This document shows positions 24,499-33,141 of a DNA stretch of 64,000 bases, piece after piece. The first letter of the stretch is position 1, and the number at the start of each line of letters is the position of its first letter. Below the pieces are notes generated by a model. It made no database searches. It was not told the DNA's origin and worked only from the letters and a program-made list of their open reading frames with translations. Position numbers and translations under genes: made by a program. This DNA is from Acidihalobacter prosperus (GTDB taxonomy: Bacteria > Pseudomonadota > Gammaproteobacteria > DSM-5130 > Acidihalobacteraceae), in NCBI RefSeq assembly GCF_000754095.2, contig NZ_JQSG02000003.1, positions 361,397 to 425,396 on the forward strand, written 5' to 3'.

Positions 24499-25536
24499 AT
24501 GCAACATCGTCCCCTGGGACATACCGACCTGTCGGTCAGTCTGATCTGCCTCGGCACCATGACCTTCGGCGAGCAGAACACCGAAGCCGAGGCACACGCA
24601 CAGCTCGACCGCGCCCTGGCCGCCGGCATCAATTTCGTCGACGCCGCCGAGATGTACCCCGTGCCGCCACGCGCGGAAACCCAGGGACGCACGGAGTCCT
24701 ACATCGGCAGCTGGCTCAAGAAGACGGGGCGTCGCGACGACATCGTGCTCGCCAGCAAGGTGGCCGGCCCCGGCAATGGCCTCGGCTATCTGCGCGGTGG
24801 CCCGCGCCTGACGGCGACCCACATCGCGCAGGCCGTCGAGGACAGCCTGCGCCGCCTCAACACCGACGTGATCGACCTCTATCAAGTGCACTGGCCGGAC
24901 CGCAACACCAACTTCTTCGGCCAGCTCGGCTATACCCACGACCCCGACGAGGACGCCACCCCGATCGAGGAAACCCTGACCGCGCTGGCGCGCCTGGTGG
25001 AGCAGGGCAAGATCCGCCACATCGGCCTGTCCAACGAAACGCCCTGGGGCGCGATGCGCTACCTGCACTTGGCCGAAACCCTCGGCCTGCCGCGTCCGGC
25101 GAGCATCCAGAACCCCTACAGCCTGCTCAACCGCAGCTTCGAGGCGGGACTCGCCGAAGTGGCGCACCGCGAAGGCCTCGGCCTGCTGGCCTATTCGCCG
25201 CTCGCCTTCGGCGTGCTCAGCGGCAAATATCTCGGCGGCAAGCGGCCGGCCGGTGCGCGCATCACCCTGTTCGAGCGCTTCCAGCGCTACAACGCACCCT
25301 ATGTCGACGGCATCGTGGCGCAGTACGCCACTCTCGCGGCCGAACACGGCCTGAGCCTCACCCAGATGGCACTGGCCTACGTCAACAGCCGCGGCTTCGT
25401 AACCAGCAACATCATCGGCGCGACCACGCTGGAACAGCTCGACGAGGACATCGGCAGCGCCGAGATCAACCTCGACGACACGGTGCTCGCAGCCATCGAG
25501 CGCATACACGAGCAGCACCCCTACCCCTGCCCGTAA
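24499..25536 (+). CDS. tas: Aldo/keto reductase, Tas family
   Basis: NAD(P)H-dependent oxidoreductase of the aldo/keto reductase superfamily (345 aa). The catalytic tetrad is visible: D and Y in FVDAAEMYP, K in VLASKVAG, H in LYQVHWPD. Tas-type features include GTMTFGEQN and RAETQGRTE. AAGGAG is seated before the ATG at 24499. The in vivo substrate is not known for the family. It lies 31 bases after the FIST gene on the same strand and ends in a hairpin shared with the convergent chemoreceptor gene. Confidence 0.93.
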   Translation: MQHRPLGHTDLSVSLICLGTMTFGEQNTEAEAHAQLDRALAAGINFVDAAEMYPVPPRAETQGRTESYIGSWLKKTGRRDDIVLASKVAGPGNGLGYLRGGPRLTATHIAQAVEDSLRRLNTDVIDLYQVHWPDRNTNFFGQLGYTHDPDEDATPIEETLTALARLVEQGKIRHIGLSNETPWGAMRYLHLAETLGLPRPASIQNPYSLLNRSFEAGLAEVAHREGLGLLAYSPLAFGVLSGKYLGGKRPAGARITLFERFQRYNAPYVDGIVAQYATLAAEHGLSLTQMALAYVNSRGFVTSNIIGATTLEQLDEDIGSAEINLDDTVLAAIERIHEQHPYPCP

Positions 25537-25543
25537 TGACTTT

Positions 25544-25572
25544 GCGTATCGCGCCGCCAGGGCGCGATACGC
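25544..25572. terminator. Bidirectional hairpin between tas and the chemoreceptor gene
   Basis: A perfect 12-bp stem (GCGTATCGCGCC / GGCGCGATACGC) with a 5-base loop occupies almost all of the 37-base gap between the two convergent stop codons. Neither side has a long U-tract. Confidence 0.65.
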
Positions 25573-25573
25573 A

Positions 25574-27595
25574 TCAGGCGATGCGGAACTGCCCCACCAG
25601 CCGCTGCAGGCGCTGTGCAATATCCGCCAGCTGGGCGCTGGCGGACTCCAGTTGACGCGTGCCGGCCGCCGTTTCCTCGGCGATGCCGTTGATGGCGACG
25701 ATATTGCGGTTGATTTCCTCGGCAACGGTTTGCTGCTCGGTGGCCGCGGTGGCGATCTGCGCGTTCATATCGGTGATCGTGGTGACAGCGGTCGCGATGT
25801 CGCCCAGGGCGCCGCGCGCCTGCGTGGCCTGGACGACCACCTCGCGGGCCGCCTCTGCGCTCTGGCCGATGGTGTCCACGGCGTCGTGCGCGCCCCCCTG
25901 CAGACGTTCGACCATTTGCTGAATCTGCCCGGTCGCCTCCTGCGTGCGCGAGGCCAGGCCGCGCACCTCGTCCGCGACGACCGCGAATCCGCGTCCCTGC
26001 TCACCGGCACGGGCCGCCTCGATGGCGGCGTTGAGCGCCAGCAGATTGGTTTGCTCGGCGATACCCTGTATGACATCCAGGATTTCGCCGATGCGTTCAC
26101 TGTCCTTGCCCAGGCGGTTCATCACCCGGCTGGCGTCTTCCACCCGCGCCGCGAGCGACTCGATGGCGCGCGTGGTGTCGTCCACCACCCCGCGGCCGCT
26201 GCGCGAGGAATCGCCGGCGCGCTCGGCGGACTGCGCCGCCTCCGCGGCGTGTCGCGCCACCTCATCCGCACTGGCGGCCATCTCGGTGATCGCCGTTGCC
26301 AGCAGCCCGCTCTCGTTCTGCTGGCGCGCGGCGCCGCCGTGGGTTTCGCGGGTGATGTCCTCGACCCGCCCCGCCGCAGCACCCAGTTCGTCGATCGAAC
26401 GGGCCACCTGCACCACCAGGGTCTGAATCTTGCCTACGAAGGTATTGAAGGCCTGCGCCAGATCCCCAAGCTCGTCGCGCGCGTGTGTTTCGATGCGCGC
26501 GGTAAGATTGCCCTCGCCCTCGGCGATGTCGCGCAGGGTGGCGACGGTCCGGTTGAGCGGACGCGTGATCGAGCGTCCGATGGCCCAGGCGGCGATCAGG
26601 CCCAGCAGCAAGCCGAGTCCCAGCAGCAGACTGATGGTCAGGCGCGTCTGGGCGACGTTACCGATCAAACGCTGGCTACCTTCCAGCGTACGTGCGTTCA
26701 GGGCCTTGATCAGGGTTCCCAGCGCCCCCGAAATCCGCTCCTGCAGCGGACCGATGCGGGTACGGATCAGATAGGCGTCGGTACGCCAGCGCGGTCCGCT
26801 CTGGATGCGGATCATTTCTTTCAGATGATCGGCAAAAGCCGGGTATTGCCGCTTGAAATCATCGAAGGCGGCCGATTGCTCGAAGGTCATCGAATCCTCC
26901 TCCGGCGCCAGCTTTCCGATCAGGGAGCGGATCTGGCCGGTGAAGAGGGTGATGTTGTCGATCTGGTTCTGGCTGCGGAACGCAAGATAGGAACGCGTTT
27001 CGTTCATCACGTTGATCAGCGCGTAGCGCAGCGCGTACATCTGCCGGAGCAAGGCGAACTGGTGCGCGTCGGGCACGCCGTCGAAGGCCAGCATTTCCGA
27101 CACGTCCTGCTGCAGCTGGCGGGCCAGCGGGTTGACGTGATCGTTGGCGTATTGCGCCGCCGGCATATTGGCCAGCTGATCGTCGGCCAGTTTGAGAAGT
27201 TCGTCGCGCGAGGCGGCGAACTGCCGCAACTGGGCGATGAGCGACTTCACTTCGCGCGCATAGCGGGGATTTCGCTCGACCAGGTCGGTATGCAGCAGCT
27301 GGTCTGCGCTTGCCTGCAGCGCCTCCAGACCGGCGAGATAATGCTCGCGGTGTACCGTTTCCTTGCTGAGCAGATAGTAGCCCAGGGCCGTGGTGGTCTT
27401 CTCCAGGGCATGGCGCACGCGCATCGCGGCGATGATGGCCGGCTGGTCCTCCGCCAGCACCTCGTGCAGGTGGTGCTCGGTGACCGAAAAACTGCGCAAC
27501 GCAGACAGGGACGCCACCAGCAGGATGGCCAGCATGAAGCCGAAGCCGCCCCAAATACGATGTCTGATCTTGAGATGGGCAAGCAATGCGGACAC
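25574..27595 (-). CDS. Methyl-accepting chemotaxis protein
   Basis: Transmembrane chemoreceptor of 673 aa. TM1 is near residues 15-35, a periplasmic helical sensor of about 300 residues follows, then TM2 (LLLGLGLLLGLIAAWAIG), HAMP and a long cytoplasmic coiled coil. The hairpin tip EQTNLLALNAAIEAARAGEQGRGFAVVADEVR region is canonical in pieces. A GTG start at 27595 is chosen because AAGGGG lies just upstream and the longer frame adds a basic non-membrane extension. It signals to CheA/CheW encoded elsewhere; no che genes are in the window. No C-terminal CheR-binding pentapeptide is seen. Confidence 0.93.
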   Translation of the reverse strand: MSALLAHLKIRHRIWGGFGFMLAILLVASLSALRSFSVTEHHLHEVLAEDQPAIIAAMRVRHALEKTTTALGYYLLSKETVHREHYLAGLEALQASADQLLHTDLVERNPRYAREVKSLIAQLRQFAASRDELLKLADDQLANMPAAQYANDHVNPLARQLQQDVSEMLAFDGVPDAHQFALLRQMYALRYALINVMNETRSYLAFRSQNQIDNITLFTGQIRSLIGKLAPEEDSMTFEQSAAFDDFKRQYPAFADHLKEMIRIQSGPRWRTDAYLIRTRIGPLQERISGALGTLIKALNARTLEGSQRLIGNVAQTRLTISLLLGLGLLLGLIAAWAIGRSITRPLNRTVATLRDIAEGEGNLTARIETHARDELGDLAQAFNTFVGKIQTLVVQVARSIDELGAAAGRVEDITRETHGGAARQQNESGLLATAITEMAASADEVARHAAEAAQSAERAGDSSRSGRGVVDDTTRAIESLAARVEDASRVMNRLGKDSERIGEILDVIQGIAEQTNLLALNAAIEAARAGEQGRGFAVVADEVRGLASRTQEATGQIQQMVERLQGGAHDAVDTIGQSAEAAREVVVQATQARGALGDIATAVTTITDMNAQIATAATEQQTVAEEINRNIVAINGIAEETAAGTRQLESASAQLADIAQRLQRLVGQFRIA

Positions 27596-27759
27596 GGGAT
27601 CCCCTTTGTCGCGTGGCTGGATTATTGTTCTGTCACGGCGCGCAGCCGTGTCTATGCGTATCGACCGGCGGGCGCGCGACTTTAGCGGCCCCATCCGGGG
27701 GCGCGCGGGTCCGACGCGAACGCGTTTAAACTATCGCCTCGTCCCAGCAGGTGAATGGC

Positions 27760-28560
27760 ATGATCCCGGCACTCGTCGACTCGCACTGCCACCTGGATGC
27801 CCCCGCATTCGACAACGACCGCGAGGACGTGCTCGCGCGTGCGCGCCGCGCGGGTGTGGGCGCGATCATCCTGCCCGCCGTCACCGCCGCCGGCTGGCCG
27901 CGGTTGCGCGCGCTGGCTGCGTCGCACGCGGGACTGTATCCGGCCTACGGCCTCCATCCCATGTTCGTGAGCGCGCACCGGCCGGCACACTTGGACGCGC
28001 TCGGCGAATGGCTAGCCGCCGAGCGGCCCGTCGCGGTAGGCGAATGCGGTCTCGATTATTACGTTCCCGGGCTCGACGCCGACGCCCAGATGCGCTACTT
28101 CGACGCCCAGCTTGCGCTGGCGCGCGAGCGGAATCTGCCGGTGATCGTGCATGCACGCAAGGCCCTGGACCGGGTCATCCAGCGCATTCGTCGCCAGCCC
28201 GGTCTGCGTGGCGTGGTGCACAGTTTCTCCGGCAGTCTGCAACAGGCGATGCAGCTTCACGACGCAGGATTCTGCGTCGGCCTCGGCGGCCCGCTGACCT
28301 ACCCTCGCGCCCAGCGCCTGCGCCGCATCGCCGCGGCGCTGCCGCTTGAGGCCATCCTGCTTGAAACCGACGCCCCCGACCAACCCGGCCATGCACACCG
28401 CGGCGAGCGCAACGAGCCGGCCTTCATCCGTGAGGTGCTCGCCGACCTGGCTGCCCTGCGCGACACGGATTCGGGTACCATTGCCGCGGCCACCACGGCC
28501 AATACCTGCAGGCTGTTCGGCCTGCCGGCCGCTCGCGAAACCGCCGCCTCGGAATCCTGA
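27760..28560 (+). CDS. TatD-family metal-dependent hydrolase
   Basis: A 266-aa TIM-barrel hydrolase of the TatD/YcfH/YjjV type (DNase or deoxyribonuclease-related). Metal-binding motifs are present: DSHCHLD near the N-terminus, GECGLDYY in the middle, then VHARKA, HSFSG and LETDAPDQPG. The ATG at 27760 is preferred to the GTG at 27751 because AGCAGG is correctly spaced from it. The position just before tcdA and sequence resemble the YjjV subgroup. It is divergent from the chemoreceptor gene. Confidence 0.92.
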   Translation: MIPALVDSHCHLDAPAFDNDREDVLARARRAGVGAIILPAVTAAGWPRLRALAASHAGLYPAYGLHPMFVSAHRPAHLDALGEWLAAERPVAVGECGLDYYVPGLDADAQMRYFDAQLALARERNLPVIVHARKALDRVIQRIRRQPGLRGVVHSFSGSLQQAMQLHDAGFCVGLGGPLTYPRAQRLRRIAAALPLEAILLETDAPDQPGHAHRGERNEPAFIREVLADLAALRDTDSGTIAAATTANTCRLFGLPAARETAASES

Positions 28561-28562
28561 AC

Positions 28563-29348
28563 ATGTCGCCGGAAATCCCCGCCACTCAAGAACGCACCGC
28601 CATCCTCGTCGGCGCCGACGGACTCGCACGCCTGCGCCGCGCGCACGTATTGGTGGCCGGTCTCGGCGGCGTCGGCGGCAGCGCGGCAGAGGCGCTCGGG
28701 CGCGCCGGCATCGGCCGCATCACCCTGCTCGACCACGACACCGTCGCGCCGTCCAACCTCAACCGCCAGATCATCGCACTGCACACCACGCTGGATCGTG
28801 CCAAGGCCGAGCTGATGGCCGAACGCCTGCACGACATCGATCCCACAATCGAGACGACGGTGCTCACGGATTTCCTGCGCCCGGAAGACACTGACGCGCT
28901 GGTCGCGCGCGCGCCCTACGACTTCATTCTCGACTGTATCGACTCGATCGCCTGCAAGGCCGCGTTGGTTGCCGCCGCCCAGCGCGCCGGACGGCCCATC
29001 GCCTCCAGCATGGGCGCGGGCGGCCGCCTGGACCCCACCCGCATCCGTATCGTGACTCTCAACCAGACCCATACCTGCGCGCTGGCCCGCGAAATGCGCA
29101 AGTCACTCAAGTCCCTGGGCGCGCGACTCAACTATCCGGTGGTCTTCTCGGACGAACCCCCGGTGGTCAAGGGACTGCCGCATCAACCCGTAGGCGGCCC
29201 GGCCGGCCGGCCACGCGCGGTCAACGGCACCATCAGCTACATGCCCGCCCTGTTCGGCCTCACCCTGGCCGGCCACGCCATACGCACGCTGCTTGCCGTG
29301 GACGTGGACGTGGACGTGGACGTGGACAGCGATAAACTCACACGATAA
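28563..29348 (+). CDS. tcdA: tRNA threonylcarbamoyladenosine dehydratase (TcdA/CsdL)
   Basis: E1-like ATP-dependent enzyme that cyclises t6A at position 37 of tRNAs (261 aa). The nucleotide-binding loop VAGLGGVGGSAAEALGRAG and the following LLDHDTVAPSNLNRQ are typical of the ThiF/MoeB fold. The SMGAGGRLDPTRI and YMPALFGLTLAG segments match TcdA. The start is two bases after the TatD gene stop, so they form an operon. The C-terminus carries an unusual Val-Asp repeat encoded by five tandem hexamers. Confidence 0.9.
   Translation: MSPEIPATQERTAILVGADGLARLRRAHVLVAGLGGVGGSAAEALGRAGIGRITLLDHDTVAPSNLNRQIIALHTTLDRAKAELMAERLHDIDPTIETTVLTDFLRPEDTDALVARAPYDFILDCIDSIACKAALVAAAQRAGRPIASSMGAGGRLDPTRIRIVTLNQTHTCALAREMRKSLKSLGARLNYPVVFSDEPPVVKGLPHQPVGGPAGRPRAVNGTISYMPALFGLTLAGHAIRTLLAVDVDVDVDVDSDKLTR
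29298..29327 (+). repeat. Five tandem GTGGAC hexamers at the 3' end of tcdA
   Basis: GTGGAC is repeated five times without interruption, encoding VDVDVDVDVD near the TcdA C-terminus. Because the unit is six bases, gain or loss keeps frame and only changes tail length. Confidence 0.9.
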
Positions 29349-29514
29349 GCGGGTGGTTTTGATAAATTAATTTAATTGCCGCACAGACTGACTCTCTTTG
29401 AAGCGCCACCGCGTTTCCTCTAAGCTACGCGCGCCCTGACCCCGTCGGGCGCCGGCGATCGTCATGTCCGGGACTGCCCAGCGCCGATACCCTGCAGCGA
29501 ACCCGAGGTAACGC

Positions 29515-30441
29515 ATGGACATCTTCCTGCCCATTGCCCACATGGATGTGAATCTTCTGATCATCCTGTTCTTCGGCGCCGTCGTCGGCTTTCTCTCCGG
29601 GCTGGTCGGTGTCGGCGGCGGCTTCCTGATCACGCCCTTGCTGCTGTTCATCGGCGTGCCCCCGCTGGTCGCGGTCGCCAGCGGCGCGGCGCAGATCGTC
29701 GGCACCTCCGCCAGCGGCAGCTACGCGCACTGGCGGCTGGGCAACGTCGACTTCCGCATGGCCTTCGTGCTGCTGATCGGCAGCTGGACCGGCGGCGCGG
29801 TCGGCGTGCATATCGCCCAGGTGCTGCAGGCCGGCGGCGATTTCGGCACCATCGTCACCTTTCTCTACGTCGGCCTGCTGGGCATCGTCGGCAGCAGCAT
29901 GCTGATCGAATCGCTCAACGCGCTGCGCGGCGCCTCGAAGGCCAAGGCCCGCCAGGACGAGGCGACGGACAGCAGGGACCGGGGCGGCTGGATGGCGCGA
30001 CTGCCGCTGCAGATCCACTTCCCGGTTTCGCAGCTCAGGCTTTCGCTGATCGTGCCCATCGTCATCGGTTTCGGCGTCGGCATCCTCACCTCGCTGATGG
30101 GCGTCGGCGGCGGCTTCATCATGGTGCCGGTGATGATCTACCTGCTGCGCATGCCGACCAAGGTCGTGGTCGGCACCTCACTGTTCCAATTGCTGTTCAC
30201 CACGGCCGAGGTCAGCATTCTGCAAGCCGGCGTGAATCATGCCGTCGACCCCTTCCTCGCACTGGTACTGGTCATCGGTTCGGCGCTCGGCACGCAATGG
30301 GGCACCAAGCTCGGCGCCCGGCTGCCAGGCGAGCAGCTGCGCCTGATCCTCGCCCTGGTGGTGGTCGCGGTCGCAGTGAAGATGCTGTTCGGGATACTGA
30401 TCAAACCCCACGACATCTACAGCCTGGTACTTGCCCGATGA
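29515..30441 (+). CDS. TauE/SafE-family membrane exporter (COG0730)
   Basis: A 308-aa inner-membrane permease with about eight spans in two repeats, each starting with the family's Gly-rich motif (GLVGVGGGFLITPLLL and LMGVGGGFIMVPVMIY). A hydrophilic linker of about 25 residues separates the halves. TauE/SafE proteins move sulfite, sulfoacetate or other organic sulfur compounds, generally outward. The next gene overlaps by four bases and encodes the partner commonly found beside this subfamily. Export of sulfite or another sulfur metabolite is an inference. Confidence 0.9.
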   Translation: MDIFLPIAHMDVNLLIILFFGAVVGFLSGLVGVGGGFLITPLLLFIGVPPLVAVASGAAQIVGTSASGSYAHWRLGNVDFRMAFVLLIGSWTGGAVGVHIAQVLQAGGDFGTIVTFLYVGLLGIVGSSMLIESLNALRGASKAKARQDEATDSRDRGGWMARLPLQIHFPVSQLRLSLIVPIVIGFGVGILTSLMGVGGGFIMVPVMIYLLRMPTKVVVGTSLFQLLFTTAEVSILQAGVNHAVDPFLALVLVIGSALGTQWGTKLGARLPGEQLRLILALVVVAVAVKMLFGILIKPHDIYSLVLAR

Positions 30442-31220
30442 AAACGAGACTCGCATTCGCCGCGCTCGCGCTGCTGCCCATGCTGGCTCAGGCTCAGACG
30501 CAGACCCAGAGTCCGTCCGCACCGGCCTCCCGGCCGAACTTGGTCACCGAACTGACCCGCGACCACGTCGACATCTCCACGCGCTATACCGGCGACGAAA
30601 TCACCCTGTTCGGCGCCATGTCCGAGCCGGCGCAGGTCGTGGTCAAGGTAACCTCGCCCGACCAGCCGGTGTCGATCAAGCAGAAAGGCCGCGTCGGGCC
30701 GTTCTGGCTGAGCGTGGCCAAATACGACATCGACCGTACCCCCGGCCTCTATTTCCTGCTCTCCTCGGCGCCGGTGGACAAGATCCTGCCGCCCGGCCAG
30801 CGCAGCCGCTACGGGCTCGGACTCGACGACGCGATCACCGGCATGAAGATCTCGCCGGCACCGACGGACGCCAAGACCCTGCAGGCCGCCCTGCTCAAGC
30901 TCAAGCGGGGTCATCACCAATACGTGGTGGACGGGAATGCCGTGAAGATCCTCGGCCAGCGGCTGTATTCGACCACCATCAAGCTGCCGGCGCAGCTACC
31001 GCTGGGCGCCTATCGCGTGGACATCTACCTCGTGCGCGACGGCAAGGTGGTGGCGACCGAGCATCGCAAGATCGACGTTGCCGAGGTGCGCATCGAACAT
31101 TGGGTATCGAGCATTGCCAACAACCGCTCCTGGCTGTTCGGCATCAGCTTCACCCTTGCGGTGATGGCGCTCGGCCTATTCCTTGGGGTGGTGATGGGGC
31201 GGGGCGGCAAGAAGGCCTGA
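30438..31220 (+). CDS. Alph_Pro_TM (TIGR02186-like) exported membrane-anchored protein
   Basis: A 260-aa protein with a signal peptide (to LAQAQ), a periplasmic beta-rich region of about 200 residues (FGAMSEPAQVVVKVTSP...GPFWLSVAKYDI...) and one C-terminal transmembrane helix (FGISFTLAVMALGLFLGVVMG) ending in a basic tail. It matches the putative transmembrane protein family typically encoded beside COG0730 permeases. The ATGA overlap with the exporter gene indicates coupled synthesis. Function is unknown; the layout suggests a periplasmic subunit of the exporter. Confidence 0.82.
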   Translation: MKTRLAFAALALLPMLAQAQTQTQSPSAPASRPNLVTELTRDHVDISTRYTGDEITLFGAMSEPAQVVVKVTSPDQPVSIKQKGRVGPFWLSVAKYDIDRTPGLYFLLSSAPVDKILPPGQRSRYGLGLDDAITGMKISPAPTDAKTLQAALLKLKRGHHQYVVDGNAVKILGQRLYSTTIKLPAQLPLGAYRVDIYLVRDGKVVATEHRKIDVAEVRIEHWVSSIANNRSWLFGISFTLAVMALGLFLGVVMGRGGKKA

Positions 31221-31231
31221 GACGCCGCCGG

Positions 31232-31855
31232 CTATTCGTCCAGCACGCGCGCAACCGCATCCTTGACCGCGGCGCCGGCCCCCGGCCCGTAGCGGGTCAC
31301 GCCCGGATCGAATTCATCGGTAAAGGCATACTCGAAGGCCAGATCCTGTATCCCCAGCGCACCGAACAGTCGATTTTCCAGCGAATGATCGTCCGCAGCG
31401 AACACCAAGGTCGGCCAGCCGTCGCCGCCGGGGCTCAGGGCCGGGCCGAAAAACACCGCGCCCGGCTTGTTCTTGAGGCGCATCCCGCAACTGCCCGCCG
31501 TCACGCCTGACAGCGGCAGAAAATCGATGGTGCGGGTCAGGCGACTCTTGTTGTCGAGCACGATATCGACCGTCCCCTCGATCGCCGGCGCCTCGGCAGC
31601 CGTGGCGAGCACCTCCGCACCGGAGGCCGCACGCCAGCGCTCGACGTCGCGTGCTCCGTGGCGGCTGGGCAGGAAGATATAGCGAAGCGGGCGCTCGGCC
31701 TCCAGCGCCGCCAGCAGCGCCGGGTCGAAGGGCGGCGCATTCACCAGCACGCCGTCCGCCTGCTGATCGGCAACGTAGTAAGCGGCGGGATCGCTCCCGC
31801 TCACCCAGAAAATTCGGCGGTCGGGAAATTCGGCCAGCGGCTGTAGCAGACTCAT
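31232..31855 (-). CDS. Putative degenerate metallo-beta-lactamase-fold protein
   Basis: A 207-aa cytoplasmic protein. The order of elements (YYVADQQADGVLVNAPP, RYIFLPSRHGARDVERW, then a GDG-containing stretch) recalls the metallo-beta-lactamase fold, but the HxHxDH metal motif is absent (SRHGARD stands in its place). Assignment is tentative. Its ATG overlaps the stop of the acyltransferase gene, making it the last gene of the glyQ-glyS-gmhB-plsC operon. It converges on the Alph_Pro_TM gene with an 11-base gap. Confidence 0.55.
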   Translation of the reverse strand: MSLLQPLAEFPDRRIFWVSGSDPAAYYVADQQADGVLVNAPPFDPALLAALEAERPLRYIFLPSRHGARDVERWRAASGAEVLATAAEAPAIEGTVDIVLDNKSRLTRTIDFLPLSGVTAGSCGMRLKNKPGAVFFGPALSPGGDGWPTLVFAADDHSLENRLFGALGIQDLAFEYAFTDEFDPGVTRYGPGAGAAVKDAVARVLDE

Positions 31856-32592
31856 GGTTTCTGTTCTCCCTCGGCGCCGAGCAGCCGCGGCATGCAGCCC
31901 TCGATCCAGGCCTCCGCCTCAGCATTGACCGCCTCTGCCTCGCGACCGGCGGTCTGGATCGCAGGCCCGATCACCACGCGGATCGTCCCCGGGCGCTTGC
32001 CCCCGTCCCGCGGCCAATACAACCCGGCATTGTGCGCCACGGGCACGACCGGCACGCCGGCGTTGACCGCCAGCACGGCGCCGCCGCTTTTGTATCGCCC
32101 GTGCTCGCCGGGCGCGACGCGCGTGCCCTCGGGGAACACCACGACCCAGATTCCTCGCTGGAGGCGATCTCGGCCCTGCCGGATCAGTTGCACGACCGCC
32201 TTGCGCCCGGCCGCACGGTCGATGGCGATCGGCTCGAGCATGCGCAAGCCCCAACCGAAGAAAGGGATGCGCAGCAGTTCCTGCTTGAGCACCCAGACCT
32301 GTGGCGGAAAGATCAGTTGAAAGGCCATGGTTTCCCATGCCGACTGGTGTTTGGCCAGGATCACCGCCGCTCCCTCGGCGGGCAGATGCTCGCGTCCCTC
32401 GACGGTGAAGCCGATTCCGCAGGCGATGCGCAGCCACCAGATCGCCAGCCGCGTCCAGGTCGTGATCACGCCGTAGCGCACCCGGAACGGCGCGGCGAAC
32501 AAGAGCATGCCGAGCAGGGAGAACACGATCGTGGTCGGCGCCGCCAGCGCCAGCCATACCCACGAGCGCCATCGGCCGGGCACCGCGCTCAT
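31852..32592 (-). CDS. plsC: 1-acylglycerol-3-phosphate acyltransferase (PlsC-like)
   Basis: Membrane-bound lysophospholipid acyltransferase (246 aa). An N-terminal membrane segment (WLALAAPTTIVFSLLGMLLF) is followed by acyltransferase block I KHQSAWE, in which Glu replaces the usual Asp of HX4D, and block III FPEGTR. The HQSAWE variant occurs in proteobacterial PlsC homologs near gmhB. The gene overlaps its neighbours at both ends by ATGA junctions. It would acylate lysophosphatidate in phospholipid synthesis; another lysolipid is possible. Confidence 0.87.
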   Translation of the reverse strand: MSAVPGRWRSWVWLALAAPTTIVFSLLGMLLFAAPFRVRYGVITTWTRLAIWWLRIACGIGFTVEGREHLPAEGAAVILAKHQSAWETMAFQLIFPPQVWVLKQELLRIPFFGWGLRMLEPIAIDRAAGRKAVVQLIRQGRDRLQRGIWVVVFPEGTRVAPGEHGRYKSGGAVLAVNAGVPVVPVAHNAGLYWPRDGGKRPGTIRVVIGPAIQTAGREAEAVNAEAEAWIEGCMPRLLGAEGEQKP

Positions 32593-33137
32593 GCCTCCGC
32601 TCCCGAGCTGACCAGTGTTTCCGCGACCTGGGCGAGGTCGTCGAAGATCGGCACGTCCGCCGGCAGCTTGCCGGCCGCCAGGGTACGGCCTCCCTTGCCG
32701 GTCCGCACCAGCATCGGTTGCGCGCCCACCGCCTGGGCGGCCTCGATGTCGCGCAGCGAATCGCCCACCGCCGGCACGCCGCCGAGATCGGCACCGTATC
32801 GGCGTGCGATTTCCTCGAACAGCCCGGGTGCCGGCTTGCGGCAACCGCAGCGCTGCCCGGGCGCATGTGGACAAAAAAACACGGCATCGACACGACCACC
32901 GTGAACAGCGAGCAGGCGGCGCATCTTCTCGTGCATCGCGGCCAGGGTCTCTACGTCGAACATGCCGCGCCCGATACCGGACTGGTTGGTGGCGACGACA
33001 ACCTGATAGCCGGCCTCATTGAGCTTGGCGATCGCCTCCAGGCTCCCCGGAATCGGCACCCACTCGTCCGGCGACTTGATGTAATCGTCCGAATCCTCGT
33101 TGATCACGCCGTCGCGGTCGAGAATGATCAGCTTCAT
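32589..33137 (-). CDS. gmhB: D-glycero-beta-D-manno-heptose 1,7-bisphosphate 7-phosphatase
   Basis: HAD-superfamily phosphatase of the ADP-heptose pathway for the lipopolysaccharide inner core (182 aa). The nucleophile/acid pair is D7 and D9 (LDRDGVIN); VVVATNQSGIGRG and GDSLRDIEAA are the other HAD motifs. A zinc-binding loop, CPHAPGQRCGCRKP, is the GmhB hallmark. It lies four bases after glyS, in the order seen in many gammaproteobacteria. Confidence 0.95.
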   Translation of the reverse strand: MKLIILDRDGVINEDSDDYIKSPDEWVPIPGSLEAIAKLNEAGYQVVVATNQSGIGRGMFDVETLAAMHEKMRRLLAVHGGRVDAVFFCPHAPGQRCGCRKPAPGLFEEIARRYGADLGGVPAVGDSLRDIEAAQAVGAQPMLVRTGKGGRTLAAGKLPADVPIFDDLAQVAETLVSSGAEA

Positions 33138-33141
33138 CGTC

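Noticed and set aside
29349-29514. FNR-like site TTGATAAATTAAT before the TauE/SafE gene
   Set aside because: Only the left half matches TTGAT-N4-ATCAA; the right half does not.
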